64,000 bases of DNA from Nitrososphaerota archaeon (GTDB lineage: Archaea > Thermoproteota > Nitrososphaeria > Nitrososphaerales > Nitrosopumilaceae): NCBI GenBank assembly GCA_028867785.1, contig JAGWFS010000002.1, positions 240,678-304,677 on the forward strand, written 5' to 3'. Under the pieces are notes generated by a model that was given only the letters and a program-made list of their open reading frames with translations, did no database searches and was not told the DNA's origin. The position numbers and the translations under genes are program-made. Positions 37,471 through 46,035 of this stretch are shown piece by piece (position 1 is the stretch's first letter; every line of letters starts with the position of its first letter).

Positions 37471-37638
37471 ATGAGAATAGATTCATGTAGGACTTGTGGT
37501 ACAGATATGGAAGAATTTCAACGCTGTCATGCATGTAATGAGGTAATCAGGCTGATATGCAAGACGTGTAACAGAGCCAGTGAGGCCCAGATACACAAAG
37601 ACTGCGGAGTTCTTGATAATGCACTGATCCTGAATTGA
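37471..37638 (+). CDS. 55-aa multi-Cys zinc-ribbon microprotein
   Basis: Three C-X2-C pairs: Cys6/Cys9 (SCRTCG), Cys19/Cys22 (RCHACN) and Cys30/Cys33 (ICKTCN), then His42 and Cys45 (IHKDCG). Two zinc ions could be bound. A TATA-like TTATAAGTA (37441-37449) is about 26-30 nt before the ATG. The layout recalls a double zinc ribbon. Function unknown. It stands alone between gatB and agmatinase. Confidence 0.75.
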   Translation: MRIDSCRTCGTDMEEFQRCHACNEVIRLICKTCNRASEAQIHKDCGVLDNALILN

Positions 37639-37721
37639 TGGGATTTGTTGCCGTGAGCTAGTTTTGGAAAGTTAACCAAGTTACTCTAACGATAAATAGC
37701 AATATCAGGTAGGAAAACTGA

Positions 37722-37780
37722 CGAGAACGCTAGGTTACTTTTTTTGACCTAATTTCAGCAACCCCATCGAGGCGTTCTCG
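37722..37780. repeat. Intergenic inverted repeat, possible structured RNA
   Basis: CGAGAACGC at 37722-37730 and its exact reverse complement GCGTTCTCG at 37772-37780. Inside, TAGGT (37731-37735) pairs with ACCTA (37747-37751) around a T-run. It sits between a zinc microprotein and agmatinase. A folded RNA or a regulatory DNA element are both possible. I do not recognise a known RNA family. Confidence 0.45.
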
Positions 37781-37861
37781 CCAACTGAAATATTCTATGA
37801 TGCCAAGAATAACGATGAATTTCCATAACATTATATCTGTGGTATAGCGTGAGCGTTTCTG

Positions 37862-38734
37862 ATGAGTTTTACCGATCTGTATATGAACAGAAATCCCTTG
37901 ATTACCAGCCCAAACGATGAGGGGGATGTTTCAGCAATTGTATACGGAATACCATTTGACTCTACCCACTCATTTAGACCTGGTACTAGATTTGGTCCAG
38001 ATGCAGTCAGACTTGCATTCAATAACATAGAGATCTTCTCCACTCGGTTCAATGTTGATCTGGAGTCCATAAACATCGAGGATCTGGGAAACACAAAACA
38101 TACTGTTGTAGCAACCGAGGTATTGGACATGATAGGTAAGATTACATCTGAGCTTGCTTCGCGCAACAAGCAGATGATAATCCTGGGCGGGGAGCATCTC
38201 ATCACGTATGGAACATACATGAGCTTTCCAAAAAATACTGGTTATATCGTGTTTGATGCACACTATGACCTGCGAGATGAATATGCAGACATTAAACTAA
38301 GCCATGCGGCTTATCTTCGAAGAATAATTGAAAAAAGAGGAGCCGACAATATAGTTCACGTTGGTGCACGCTCTTTTGTCAAGGAAGAACTTGCATTCAA
38401 AACTGAACACAATGTAAGAACTGTAACTGATAAGGACATCCGAGAAGGTAAAGGGCCAAAACTTGTTAAAGACGCACTCTCAACATTTGACAAGGTCTAT
38501 CTCAGCATAGATCTTGATGTGCTTGACCCTGCATTTGCACCAGGAGTTGGAAATCCCGAAGCTATGGGAATTACCTCGCGGGAGCTATTTGATATGGTAT
38601 ACGCAATGGAAAACACCGTGATAAGCTGTATGGACATTGTAGAACTTTGTCCTCCGTATGATAATGGGGCTACTGCATCCATGGCAGCCAAGCTGATGGC
38701 TGAAGTAATAGCCATGAATCTCTCACGCAAGTAA
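37862..38734 (+). CDS. speB: Agmatinase / ureohydrolase
   Basis: Binuclear Mn enzyme, 290 aa, that splits agmatine to putrescine and urea. Metal ligands: LGGEHLITYG, DAHYDLRDEY and SIDLDVLDPAFAPG. The DLRDEY sequence is typical of archaeal agmatinases rather than arginases. ATG 37862 has a TTATATC box about 30 nt upstream. It could supply polyamine precursors for deoxyhypusine synthase in this window; urea would be a by-product. Confidence 0.9.
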   Translation: MSFTDLYMNRNPLITSPNDEGDVSAIVYGIPFDSTHSFRPGTRFGPDAVRLAFNNIEIFSTRFNVDLESINIEDLGNTKHTVVATEVLDMIGKITSELASRNKQMIILGGEHLITYGTYMSFPKNTGYIVFDAHYDLRDEYADIKLSHAAYLRRIIEKRGADNIVHVGARSFVKEELAFKTEHNVRTVTDKDIREGKGPKLVKDALSTFDKVYLSIDLDVLDPAFAPGVGNPEAMGITSRELFDMVYAMENTVISCMDIVELCPPYDNGATASMAAKLMAEVIAMNLSRK

Positions 38735-38768
38735 TTTTCAAAAATTTCGTTAACCTGTTGGATTGTAA

Positions 38769-40619
38769 CTATACCATTATCTGAGGTCTCTTTGAAACGT
38801 ATCTACTCATATTCATTTTCAGAAATGGCATGTTTTGTGTCTCTTCTTTGATTTCTCTGATGAGTTCATCCATAGTTAATTCCTTCACGGTGCCAGTCTT
38901 TCTGTCTCTAATACTCAACTTGGAGGCATTTACCTCTTTTTCCCCAATCACGATGATGTATCTTATCCAGTCTGTCTCAGCATCTCTGATGCTTTTTCCT
39001 ACGCTTTCATTTCTGTCATCTATATCTGCACGTATATCGTGCTGGGATATTTTATCAGATAGTTTTTCGCAGTAGTCAAAAAACTCTGGTTTTACCGGGA
39101 TGACTCTCACCTGTGTAGGCGCAAGCCACAGAGGCAATCCTGGCTTTCGTCCTTCTCTTTGATCTTTTGCAGCTTTTTCAAGTAGCACGTATATCACTCG
39201 TTCGACTGCTCCGCTTGGAGAGTTGTGTAGTATGATTGGGTTTTGCGGCTTGTTTGTTTCATCAATGAACTCAATATTGTATCTCTTACCATTTTCAACA
39301 TCAATCTGATCAGTTGATAGCGCTGAGGCCTTGCCTAGATTGTCGACATAATTAAACTCCCACTTGAGGACAAAATAAAAAAATCTCTCCTTCCACATCT
39401 CTACAAGTACAGGCTTTCCCATCTTGCTGACGAGCTCCTCGACGAGCTCCTTGTTCTCGTTATAGAACTCCTCTGTAAATCTAATTGCCATCTCAAAATC
39501 CGCTTCATCCAGTCCGAGGCCTTTGATTACCTGTCTTGACAAATCAAATCTTTTTCGAAATTCTTCTTTTGCTTGCTTCATGTCTTTGCACATTGCATGA
39601 CAGTCAGGCATGGTAAACGCCCTCAATCTGCGTAATCCAACAAGCTCACCTGATTGCTCTCTTCTAAAACTATACCTTGTAAGCTCATACAGTCTCAGAG
39701 GTAGATTCCTGTACGACATCTGAAAGTCCTTGGCCATTAGAAACTGGCCGAAACATGCAGCAAACCTAAGGAAAAGCTGCTTGCCTTCTGAATTTACGTT
39801 GTATTGTCTTGCTGGAAACCTATTGAAGTAGCTTTCCATGCTGGGATGATGCGAATCATACATGATTGGAGTCTCAACTTCAAATCCTCCGTATTCTACA
39901 ACTTTTTCTGTAACGTATCGCTCTATGAGGGATTTTATCAGTCTGCCATTTGGAAAAAATCGCATATTGCCTGCATCTGATGCTGGCTCGTAATCTGCAA
40001 TGGCTAGCTTTTTCATCAATTTCACGTGGGGCGGCGGCTCGTCTACCGAACGTTTTTTTGCAGCTTCATACTTTGTAAGAACCTCCAAACTTTGGTGTTT
40101 TGCAAAATTAAACTTGTCAATATCATGCATCTTGCCGTCTGGAGTCATGATGTGCCAAAAGGACTGGATTTTTGACTCTGCCTTTAGTGCTTCTGAGGTG
40201 AATTCTTTTTCTTCGCCTGCCGATATGGTCTTCGAATGCTCAGCAAGTGGATGGCCTTTTACTTGAATCTTGTATGATTTGGTCCATCCAAACGGAGCCC
40301 TTTGAATCTCAAGCCCCTTTTCTTGCATTTCCATCTCTTTTAAAACTGATAATGCCGTGTTCGGTGATGCAAGTTTTGAACTCAGGTGCGCATAAGGATA
40401 TAGTAATAATTTGTTGCAGCCAATCTTTTTCATGGATTCTGAGATTTCGTTCATTGCTTTTTTTGCTACATCGAAATTGTCTCCTTCCTCAACTGCCACA
40501 AATGCCACAACCACTTCATCGAGATGCTTTGGTTGAGGATCGATTTCTTCTGCAGATTTTATTTCTTTTTTAACTGGTGTAAACTCTATGTAATCGCAGT
40601 GGAGCTGCAATATACGCAT
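38769..40619 (-). CDS. thrS: Threonyl-tRNA synthetase, archaeal type
   Basis: 616 aa. The N-terminal domain (MRILQLHCDYIEFTPVKK) is the archaeal editing domain related to D-aminoacyl-tRNA deacylase, instead of the bacterial TGS/SAD module. Class II core: FRREQSGELVGLRRLRAF (motif 2 region), with the zinc-site Cys in FAACFGQF and a C-terminal anticodon-binding domain (WLAPTQVRVIPV). ATG 40619 chosen; GTG 40628 is in frame upstream. Confidence 0.95.
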   Translation of the reverse strand: MRILQLHCDYIEFTPVKKEIKSAEEIDPQPKHLDEVVVAFVAVEEGDNFDVAKKAMNEISESMKKIGCNKLLLYPYAHLSSKLASPNTALSVLKEMEMQEKGLEIQRAPFGWTKSYKIQVKGHPLAEHSKTISAGEEKEFTSEALKAESKIQSFWHIMTPDGKMHDIDKFNFAKHQSLEVLTKYEAAKKRSVDEPPPHVKLMKKLAIADYEPASDAGNMRFFPNGRLIKSLIERYVTEKVVEYGGFEVETPIMYDSHHPSMESYFNRFPARQYNVNSEGKQLFLRFAACFGQFLMAKDFQMSYRNLPLRLYELTRYSFRREQSGELVGLRRLRAFTMPDCHAMCKDMKQAKEEFRKRFDLSRQVIKGLGLDEADFEMAIRFTEEFYNENKELVEELVSKMGKPVLVEMWKERFFYFVLKWEFNYVDNLGKASALSTDQIDVENGKRYNIEFIDETNKPQNPIILHNSPSGAVERVIYVLLEKAAKDQREGRKPGLPLWLAPTQVRVIPVKPEFFDYCEKLSDKISQHDIRADIDDRNESVGKSIRDAETDWIRYIIVIGEKEVNASKLSIRDRKTGTVKELTMDELIREIKEETQNMPFLKMNMSRYVSKRPQIMV

Positions 40620-40747
40620 GCACTGCACTTGATCTTGTTATCGAATTAAACCTTATGCCATATAAGGAACTATCCGAATGAAAAATTCTTCCGTTTGAAT
40701 AAAAATTAGTGCAAAGACAAAATAGGTGCATGCTTTTCAAAAGGCTT

Positions 40748-40820
40748 GGATCGGTGGTCTAGCTGGTAGGATACCGCACTCACACTGCGGTGGTCAGGGG
40801 TTCAAATCCCTTCCGATCCA
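40748..40820 (+). tRNA. tRNA-Val (CAC)
   Basis: 73 nt. Acceptor stem GGATCGG/CCGATCC with discriminator A. Anticodon stem CCGCA/TGCGG with loop CTCACAC gives anticodon CAC. T-arm AGGGG-TTCAAAT-CCCTT (one G-U pair). CCA is not encoded and no intron is seen. Confidence 0.95.
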
Positions 40821-40841
40821 CTACAAAATAATCTTGATACA

Positions 40842-41069
40842 TTGAAATACATCGCAATTTGCAAACAAAACACGGCAAAAAACAATCTAGGCGTCTTGAG
40901 CTTTGTGTTGGCAGCAATAGGATTTATCTTGATTATTCTGTCTTTTATGAACATCAAAAGTTCAAACTATCAGTACTATACTGAAACAGCTTTTGCATTG
41001 CTTGTTGCCTCGATAATAAGTGGAGCCATTGCAAAACGTAAGGCTAAACAGGCAAAACCCGAAACATAG
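40842..41069 (+). CDS. Small two-helix membrane protein
   Basis: 75 aa. Two hydrophobic segments (GVLSFVLAAIGFILIILSF and ETAFALLVASIISGAIA) and a basic tail (KRKAKQAKPET). The TTG start at 40842 lies 21 nt after tRNA-Val, and no ATG precedes the first helix, so the start is uncertain. No family recognised. Confidence 0.55.
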   Translation: MKYIAICKQNTAKNNLGVLSFVLAAIGFILIILSFMNIKSSNYQYYTETAFALLVASIISGAIAKRKAKQAKPET

Positions 41070-41102
41070 TAAATCCACATGTCCCATCGTGAGATGTTAT
41101 GA

Positions 41103-41318
41103 CTAGTTCTTATGCTCCATCTTCTTTCCACAATTAGTACAAAAGCTTACGTTTGTTCTAATCAAAGATCCGCATTGTAAACAGTTGTTTCTAGTAGGTA
41201 TCATGTCTGAGTTTATCTGTTCTGCTCTCTGCAATGTTCCTGACATTATAAAAGAGTCAACAGAATGACCCGACGGTGCTATTTTATTAGTCTGTACATT
41301 TGTATTTTCTACATACAT
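41103..41318 (-). CDS. 71-aa zinc-ribbon protein
   Basis: Unstructured N-terminal 45 residues, then a classic C-terminal zinc ribbon: Cys46-X2-Cys49 (CLQCGSLI) and Cys60-X2-Cys63 (FCTNCGKKM). This is the form used as a zinc-ribbon tail in many archaeal proteins. Its ATG overlaps the stop of the upstream broken frame (41309) in ATGTATGTAG, suggesting both once formed an operon. Confidence 0.75.
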   Translation of the reverse strand: MYVENTNVQTNKIAPSGHSVDSFIMSGTLQRAEQINSDMIPTRNNCLQCGSLIRTNVSFCTNCGKKMEHKN

Positions 41319-41569
41319 GACAGTCCCTGCTCTTCTATCTGTTGATTTTTTATCTCAAACAGCGCTTTTATTAATAAAAATTCCAGCGCAGAAAATTGCA
41401 TTACTCCTTCCTGAGTCTTATCAAAAAACTCGTCATCTGTAATTCTTTCTTGTTTGTACGACGTATCTAATTCAAGAAAGGAACTGCGAATTTGATCATA
41501 TCAGTTGAAGATGTATTGTATCTTGTCAAATGTCAAGCCTAGTGCATCTACGTCATCACATGCCCTTTG
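41309..41569 (-). pseudogene. Coding-like frame broken by an in-frame TGA
   Basis: The minus frame is open from about 41569 and again from 41500 to a TAG at 41309, with one TGA at 41501-41503 between. The downstream 63 codons read like a real helical protein (SSFLELDTSYKQERITDDEF, then MQFSALEFLLIKALFEIKNQ) and its stop overlaps the next gene's ATG. No ATG, GTG or TTG opens this part before an internal ATG that would leave about 31 residues. Either a pseudogene, a sequencing error, or a gene using a rare start. Confidence 0.45.
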
Positions 41570-41583
41570 TCAACTGCTGTAGG

Positions 41584-42057
41584 TTAATTATTTCCAGGTT
41601 TGCTAACGGTTTGTTTTTTATCTTTCGTGTTGTGAGACTTTTGACGTTCATTTTTTTCCCAAGGAAATATTATGTATTCATTGCCCCTTGTCTTCCTTGC
41701 ATAAACCAGCTGTTTTGGATATCTTATTCCTTTCCGCGCCATCAGAGTTGCATATACAAAAGTACTAGGCGACTTTGTCTTGAATGCTATCTTCCTAAAT
41801 GTTTTGCCTGAATCGTATATGTCGTCCACAAACAATGTCTTTTCAGGTATGAGATACTTGTCTACTAGTATTGTCTTGATATCCAACTGATCTGCCAACA
41901 GTCTGGCAGGAATCAATCCTCCCCTTGATACCGTGGCAATCTTGTCGAACACAACGTCCGTGTCTCTCACTTTTCCTGCAAGCGTCCTTGCACACCTTTC
42001 TATCTCTGACCAACTAAGAGATGAACTGCCTATCCACTGTGAGTCTGATCCTATCAC
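41584..42057 (-). CDS. Phosphoribosyltransferase
   Basis: 157 aa, type I PRTase fold. PRPP motif LFVDDIYDSGKT (about 73-84) and the early loop TVSRGGLIPARLLAD. The layout is like small archaeal purine/xanthine PRTases, though pyrimidine or regulatory roles cannot be excluded. The C-terminus is a basic, Asn-rich tail. GTG 42057 is used; no better start is seen. Divergent from the Nramp gene across an operator region. Confidence 0.88.
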   Translation of the reverse strand: MIGSDSQWIGSSSLSWSEIERCARTLAGKVRDTDVVFDKIATVSRGGLIPARLLADQLDIKTILVDKYLIPEKTLFVDDIYDSGKTFRKIAFKTKSPSTFVYATLMARKGIRYPKQLVYARKTRGNEYIIFPWEKNERQKSHNTKDKKQTVSKPGNN

Positions 42058-42105
42058 TATCCAATTTTTTAGCAGGCTGAATATCTCTCTTTGGCATGAT
42101 AAAAT

Positions 42106-42119
42106 TTAGACTGAGCTAA
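42106..42119. promoter_or_regulatory. Palindromic operator TTAG-N6-CTAA, site 1 of Nramp promoter
   Basis: TTAGACTGAGCTAA (extended to TTTAG/CTAAA, 42105-42120). Upstream of the Nramp TATA-like box (TTTTATATG, about 42141-42149). Same half-sites and spacing as at the ZIP/regulator promoters. Confidence 0.55.
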
Positions 42120-42124
42120 ATAAT

Positions 42125-42138
42125 ATAGCCTAAGCTAA
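42125..42138. promoter_or_regulatory. Variant operator ATAG-N6-CTAA, site 2 of Nramp promoter
   Basis: ATAGCCTAAGCTAA, one mismatch in the left half-site, starting 19 nt after site 1 begins and ending directly before the TATA-like box. Tandem sites at this distance would lie on nearly the same face of the DNA helix. Confidence 0.45.
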
Positions 42139-42177
42139 ATTTTTATATGCAGTCTAGAGTCTCTCAAATTGTAAACC

Positions 42178-43455
42178 ATGACAGAGAACACTACCAAATT
42201 AGACAGATTCTCAAAAATCAAAGATGCCTATCGTAACAGTAAACTTGCCCAATTGTTCTCCTACATGGGGCCTGCCGTAATCATCAGCATAGCTTACATG
42301 GATCCTGGAAACTATGGAACGGACATTCAAGGGGGGGCATCGTACAATTACAATCTTCTATGGGTAGTCTGGCTCGCAAGTGCAATGGCAATGCTTTTGC
42401 AGTATCTGTCGGGCAAGCTTGGGATCGCCACAGGGAAATCTCTTCCGGAGATACTGCGTGAAAAACTCAAGAAAAAAACGTACATTGTTCCTTACTGGCT
42501 TGCGACAGAAGCTGCTGCGGCAGCAACCGATCTGGCAGAATATCTGGGAACTGTCATAGCACTGAATTTGTTATTCGGCATTCCAATGATTTACGCTTCC
42601 ATATTTGGGGCAATGGATGTTATTTTGATACTTGCCCTTACGACAAGAAGATTTAGGATCATAGAACAAATGTTCATGTTGTTTGTATCAGTTATTGGAA
42701 TTGGGTACTTGTATGATCTATTTCTAACAAAACCCGATCTACATTTAATCGCATATCATTCGATTGCGCCAATACTTGATGGGAATGGCGCTCTCATGGT
42801 AGCGGTTGGTATAATCGGGGCTACCGTGATGCCACATGCACTTTTTGTCCATACGTCTCTTGCAGCAAGAAAGGTGAATGACAAGCCACTACCTGAAAAA
42901 AGAAAAGCCAGAAAATTCCACCTGTATGAGTGTATCATGCTTCTTACCATTGCCGGTCTAGTAAACGCGGCAATAATGATAACCGCGGCAGCTGCCTTTC
43001 ATCCTCACAACTCTGGCATTTCTTCTGTATCTGATGCATACAAGACACTGGTTCCTCTGTTTGGCATTGGGGCAGGTGTCATCTTTCTCGTGACCTTGCT
43101 GTTTTCTGGGATCTCCTCTTCGGTAGTAGGTACCATGGCAGGTCAAACACTGTATGATGGGCTGTTGGGAAAAAAGACAAACATCTGGATTCGACGTTTC
43201 ATAACGCGATTTGTCAACGTTATCCCTACAACGATTGCTCTACTGCTTGGAATTGATCCATTGAACATGCTGGTTTACAGTCAAGTCATACTCAGCTTGA
43301 TGATTCCATTACCGATGGTTCCGCTGGTGCTTTTATCAAGAAATAAAGCGATGATGGGTGAGTTTGTTAACAGGAAAAGCACCACCATTCTTTCGTTTGC
43401 ATTTGTGGGGATAATCCTGGGCTTCAACTCGTATCTGATAATTGCCAGCCTTTAG
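42178..43455 (+). CDS. mntH: Nramp-family Mn2+/Fe2+ transporter
   Basis: Proton-coupled divalent metal importer, 425 aa, 11 expected helices. TM1 metal motif DPGNYGTD and TM6 motif MPHALFVHTSL hold the Asp, Asn and Met/His ligand region. TM4-5 region AAAATDLAEYLG is also typical. Two palindromes just upstream suggest control by a metal-sensing repressor. The metal (Mn or Fe) is inferred from the family. Confidence 0.94.
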   Translation: MTENTTKLDRFSKIKDAYRNSKLAQLFSYMGPAVIISIAYMDPGNYGTDIQGGASYNYNLLWVVWLASAMAMLLQYLSGKLGIATGKSLPEILREKLKKKTYIVPYWLATEAAAAATDLAEYLGTVIALNLLFGIPMIYASIFGAMDVILILALTTRRFRIIEQMFMLFVSVIGIGYLYDLFLTKPDLHLIAYHSIAPILDGNGALMVAVGIIGATVMPHALFVHTSLAARKVNDKPLPEKRKARKFHLYECIMLLTIAGLVNAAIMITAAAAFHPHNSGISSVSDAYKTLVPLFGIGAGVIFLVTLLFSGISSSVVGTMAGQTLYDGLLGKKTNIWIRRFITRFVNVIPTTIALLLGIDPLNMLVYSQVILSLMIPLPMVPLVLLSRNKAMMGEFVNRKSTTILSFAFVGIILGFNSYLIIASL

Positions 43456-43477
43456 ACCCGCTCAAATCTTGACTTGG

Positions 43478-44689
43478 TCATGTGACTATCTTGAACATGA
43501 TGCTTCTTTGTTTTAGGTTTGCTATGAGTCGCTCCGCATGTTTTGGATTCTCAGTCTCAAGACTGAGTGTGACACCTGCTGTTCCTGCAGGTATGTTTGA
43601 GCTCAGCCTGTCATGGGCTACTTCTACTATGTTGACACTAAGAGAGGATATCACATCTATCACTTCCTTCAGCGCTCCTGGCTTGTCTGTAAGTACGATG
43701 AATATCTTTACCATCCTGCCCATCTCTGTCAAGCCTTTGGCAACTATCTGACCAAGCAGGTACATGTCTACATTGCCTCCTGAAAGTATGGGTACTATCT
43801 TCTTTCCTCTAGCAGGTTTTTTATCAAGAAGGTATGCAAGACTCACAGCTCCTGCCGGCTCTACTACAATTTTAGCTCTTTCCATTAGGAGAAACATCGC
43901 CTTGACAATCTGAGAATCGTCTACAAGAACAATATCGTCTATCAACTCATCGATTATCTTGAATGTCAATTCCCCTGGTTTTTTGACTGATATGCCGTCG
44001 GCGATTGTACGCTGGCCCTTTACTGTCTCAAGCTTTCCTGAATCAAAGGATTTTTTCATTGCAGGAAATGCCGATGACTGGATTCCAATGACCTTGACAT
44101 GTGGTTTTTTTGATTTGACTGCACTCAAAACCCCAGCTGCAAGTCCGCCCCCTCCTATTGGAACGTAGATTTCATCTACGTTTGGAAGATCTTGCATTAT
44201 CTCTAATCCGATTACACCCTGTGCCGCAATTACATTCTCATCATCAAACGCATGGATTATTTTGGCACCAGTACTTTTGGATAGTTCTTGAGCCTTTGAC
44301 CAAGATTCGTCGTAAATGGTCCCATGTAATACCACGTTTGCGCCATATGCTCGAGTCGCAGCCACCTTGGCGGGAGACGCAGTAACTGGCATGACAATGG
44401 TGCACGGAATTTTTTCCAATGATGATGCAAACGCCACTCCCTGTGCATGGTTTCCAGCAGATGCCGCAATTACGCCTTTTCTTTTTTCTTCCGCAGATAA
44501 AGTGGCAATCTTTGCATACGCCCCGCGTACTTTGAAGGAACCAGTTTTTTGCAAGCATTCTGATTTTAGATAAACCTGAGATCCTAGCATCTGACTAAAA
44601 GTCCTCGATATCTCCAGAGGTGTCCTGCGGATGACATTTCCTTGGATCTTTTGGGATTTTACAATGTTGTCATAGGTAAGATTCAACAC
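43478..44689 (-). CDS. ilvA: Threonine ammonia-lyase with ACT domain
   Basis: PLP enzyme making 2-oxobutanoate from threonine for isoleucine synthesis, 403 aa. PLP lysine in LQKTGSFKVRGAYA, phosphate loop IGGGGLAAGV. The C-terminal ACT domain (KIFIVLTDKPGALKEVIDV) suggests allosteric control by an amino acid. Length and single ACT match the TdcB/short IlvA group, so a catabolic role cannot be ruled out. GTG 44689 has AAATATAC about 24 nt upstream. Confidence 0.92.
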   Translation of the reverse strand: MLNLTYDNIVKSQKIQGNVIRRTPLEISRTFSQMLGSQVYLKSECLQKTGSFKVRGAYAKIATLSAEEKRKGVIAASAGNHAQGVAFASSLEKIPCTIVMPVTASPAKVAATRAYGANVVLHGTIYDESWSKAQELSKSTGAKIIHAFDDENVIAAQGVIGLEIMQDLPNVDEIYVPIGGGGLAAGVLSAVKSKKPHVKVIGIQSSAFPAMKKSFDSGKLETVKGQRTIADGISVKKPGELTFKIIDELIDDIVLVDDSQIVKAMFLLMERAKIVVEPAGAVSLAYLLDKKPARGKKIVPILSGGNVDMYLLGQIVAKGLTEMGRMVKIFIVLTDKPGALKEVIDVISSLSVNIVEVAHDRLSSNIPAGTAGVTLSLETENPKHAERLIANLKQRSIMFKIVT

Positions 44690-44868
44690 AATCTCAACTC
44701 CAATTACCGTATATTTGGTTTCTTAAATAGTGAAGGGACAAAAAACGTTGAGCATTTTTGATTTTTATATGCAATTAATACGAAAATTCTATTTCTGATT
44801 TCTTTTCTGATAATATTTTCAAGGATCTGGAAAAGGCTAAATAGCATTTGGAAGAGATCTCAGATCTA

Positions 44869-44938
44869 AGTCAGGGGGTCGGCATTGCGTCAACTCCCCA
44901 AATGTGATGCGTTGCATCAGTTCCATGACCCCTTGACT
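44869..44938. ncRNA. Candidate structured RNA or long hairpin
   Basis: The outer arms AGTCAGGGGGTC (44869-44880) and GACCCCTTGACT (44927-44938) pair over 12 positions with one mismatch. Inside is a second hairpin, TGATGC-GTT-GCATCA (about 44905-44919). A TATA-like TTTTATATG lies about 100 nt upstream on the plus strand (44764-44772). The 44690-44983 gap has no gene. It does not fold as a tRNA. Strand is undetermined. Confidence 0.4.
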
Positions 44939-44983
44939 AAAAGTATGATTAGATAAAAAAGACTATGATATAAATAATTTTTT

Positions 44984-45820
44984 TTAAGATTTTAAAATTT
45001 TTATTATTTCATCCATTCTGCTTTGTAGCTTCTCCCTTGTTTTGGCTGTAATTCTTGTCAGATTGATGTTTCCTTCTCCCTTGTCGTTCTTCACACGCTC
45101 TAAATTAAAAATGCATAAACATCCTTCTTCTGCGGCAATCATCTTCATCTCATCTATCATGACAGGGGTTGTATGGTATATCTCAAGCAGAAGATTATCA
45201 AGTTCTTTGAAAAGCTTATCGCGATTTTCCGTTAGTCCGTTTATTTTTTTTTGATTTGTTTGTAACGTATCTATCAATTCCCTGGTCAATTCATTATGCT
45301 CAAACAGGATCTCGAAAAGTTTTTGCTGATCCATTCCTTCATAACCCATGCTCTTCAGTTTTTCTTCAATTTCCTTGTCACTTTCTGGAGCCGTGTTCTC
45401 TTCAATGTTTTTTATCTTGTCACTTATATCGGACAGCTCTTTTTGTATATTGATTACCTTGTGGTCTGGTTTGTAATAGAGTAAAGCATGGTATTGGAGA
45501 GACATGTGGCAAGATAGGGTGTAGTTGTCCTCGTTTACCTCAAATTTGATGAAATTGCGTCTCAGATCTTGATCTGTAGTGACCGATACACCATTGGTTG
45601 ACCAATCATCAAGTCTTCTCAAAATTGACTCGTAAAACTGTCTGACAATTACTGGGTCGAAGGACTCTTGGCCAGATATGGTGCCGTCTCCCAGCATGAC
45701 CTTTACAGGCACCTTTCTAACCAAGACCGTAATACGTTCAAGAAACAACTGGCGTATCGTTTCACCCTTTTCTGACATGGATCTTGCAAAGGGATCTGAC
45801 AAATTTGATGGGATCTGCAT
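44984..45820 (-). CDS. Coiled-coil protein, unknown function
   Basis: 278 aa from ATG 45820 (TTG 45832 is in frame). The N-terminal half is mixed alpha/beta; the middle (about 125-215) is a long coiled coil (ISDKIKNIEENTAPESDKEI, later LIDTLQTNQKKINGLTENRD). The C-terminal part includes AAEEGCLCIFNLERV. No membrane segment. It diverges from the zinc-ribbon/cyclase pair across a region with TTTAAATATC. No family recognised. Confidence 0.7.
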   Translation of the reverse strand: MQIPSNLSDPFARSMSEKGETIRQLFLERITVLVRKVPVKVMLGDGTISGQESFDPVIVRQFYESILRRLDDWSTNGVSVTTDQDLRRNFIKFEVNEDNYTLSCHMSLQYHALLYYKPDHKVINIQKELSDISDKIKNIEENTAPESDKEIEEKLKSMGYEGMDQQKLFEILFEHNELTRELIDTLQTNQKKINGLTENRDKLFKELDNLLLEIYHTTPVMIDEMKMIAAEEGCLCIFNLERVKNDKGEGNINLTRITAKTREKLQSRMDEIIKILKS

Positions 45821-45896
45821 GTTTTTTCTCAATCCTCCTTAAATAAAATTGATAGGTAGTTTAAATATCAATAATATTGATTTTTACTTGTACGAG

Positions 45897-46028
45897 ATGG
45901 CAAAACCATCATTTAAGAAAATAATCTGTTGGAATTGTGACGTAGAAATTATCCAATATTTTGATATAAAGTACAAAGGAGAAAGAGGACAATGTCCAGT
46001 ATGCGGAGTCAATTTTCCATTGGAGTGA
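45897..46028 (+). CDS. 43-aa zinc-ribbon microprotein upstream of the cyclase-like gene
   Basis: Cys11-X2-Cys14 (ICWNCDV) and Cys33-X2-Cys36 (QCPVCGVNF), a compact zinc ribbon. A TATA-like TTTAAATATC (45860-45869) lies about 30 nt before the ATG. The cyclase-like gene starts 7 nt after the stop, so the two should share a transcript. A role as a partner of that protein is inference from position only. Confidence 0.7.
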   Translation: MAKPSFKKIICWNCDVEIIQYFDIKYKGERGQCPVCGVNFPLE

Positions 46029-46035
46029 TTCATGC

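Noticed and set aside
44869-44938. Possible degenerate tRNA
   Set aside because: Length fits, but there is no D-arm, anticodon stem or T-loop consensus; kept only as an unclassified hairpin.
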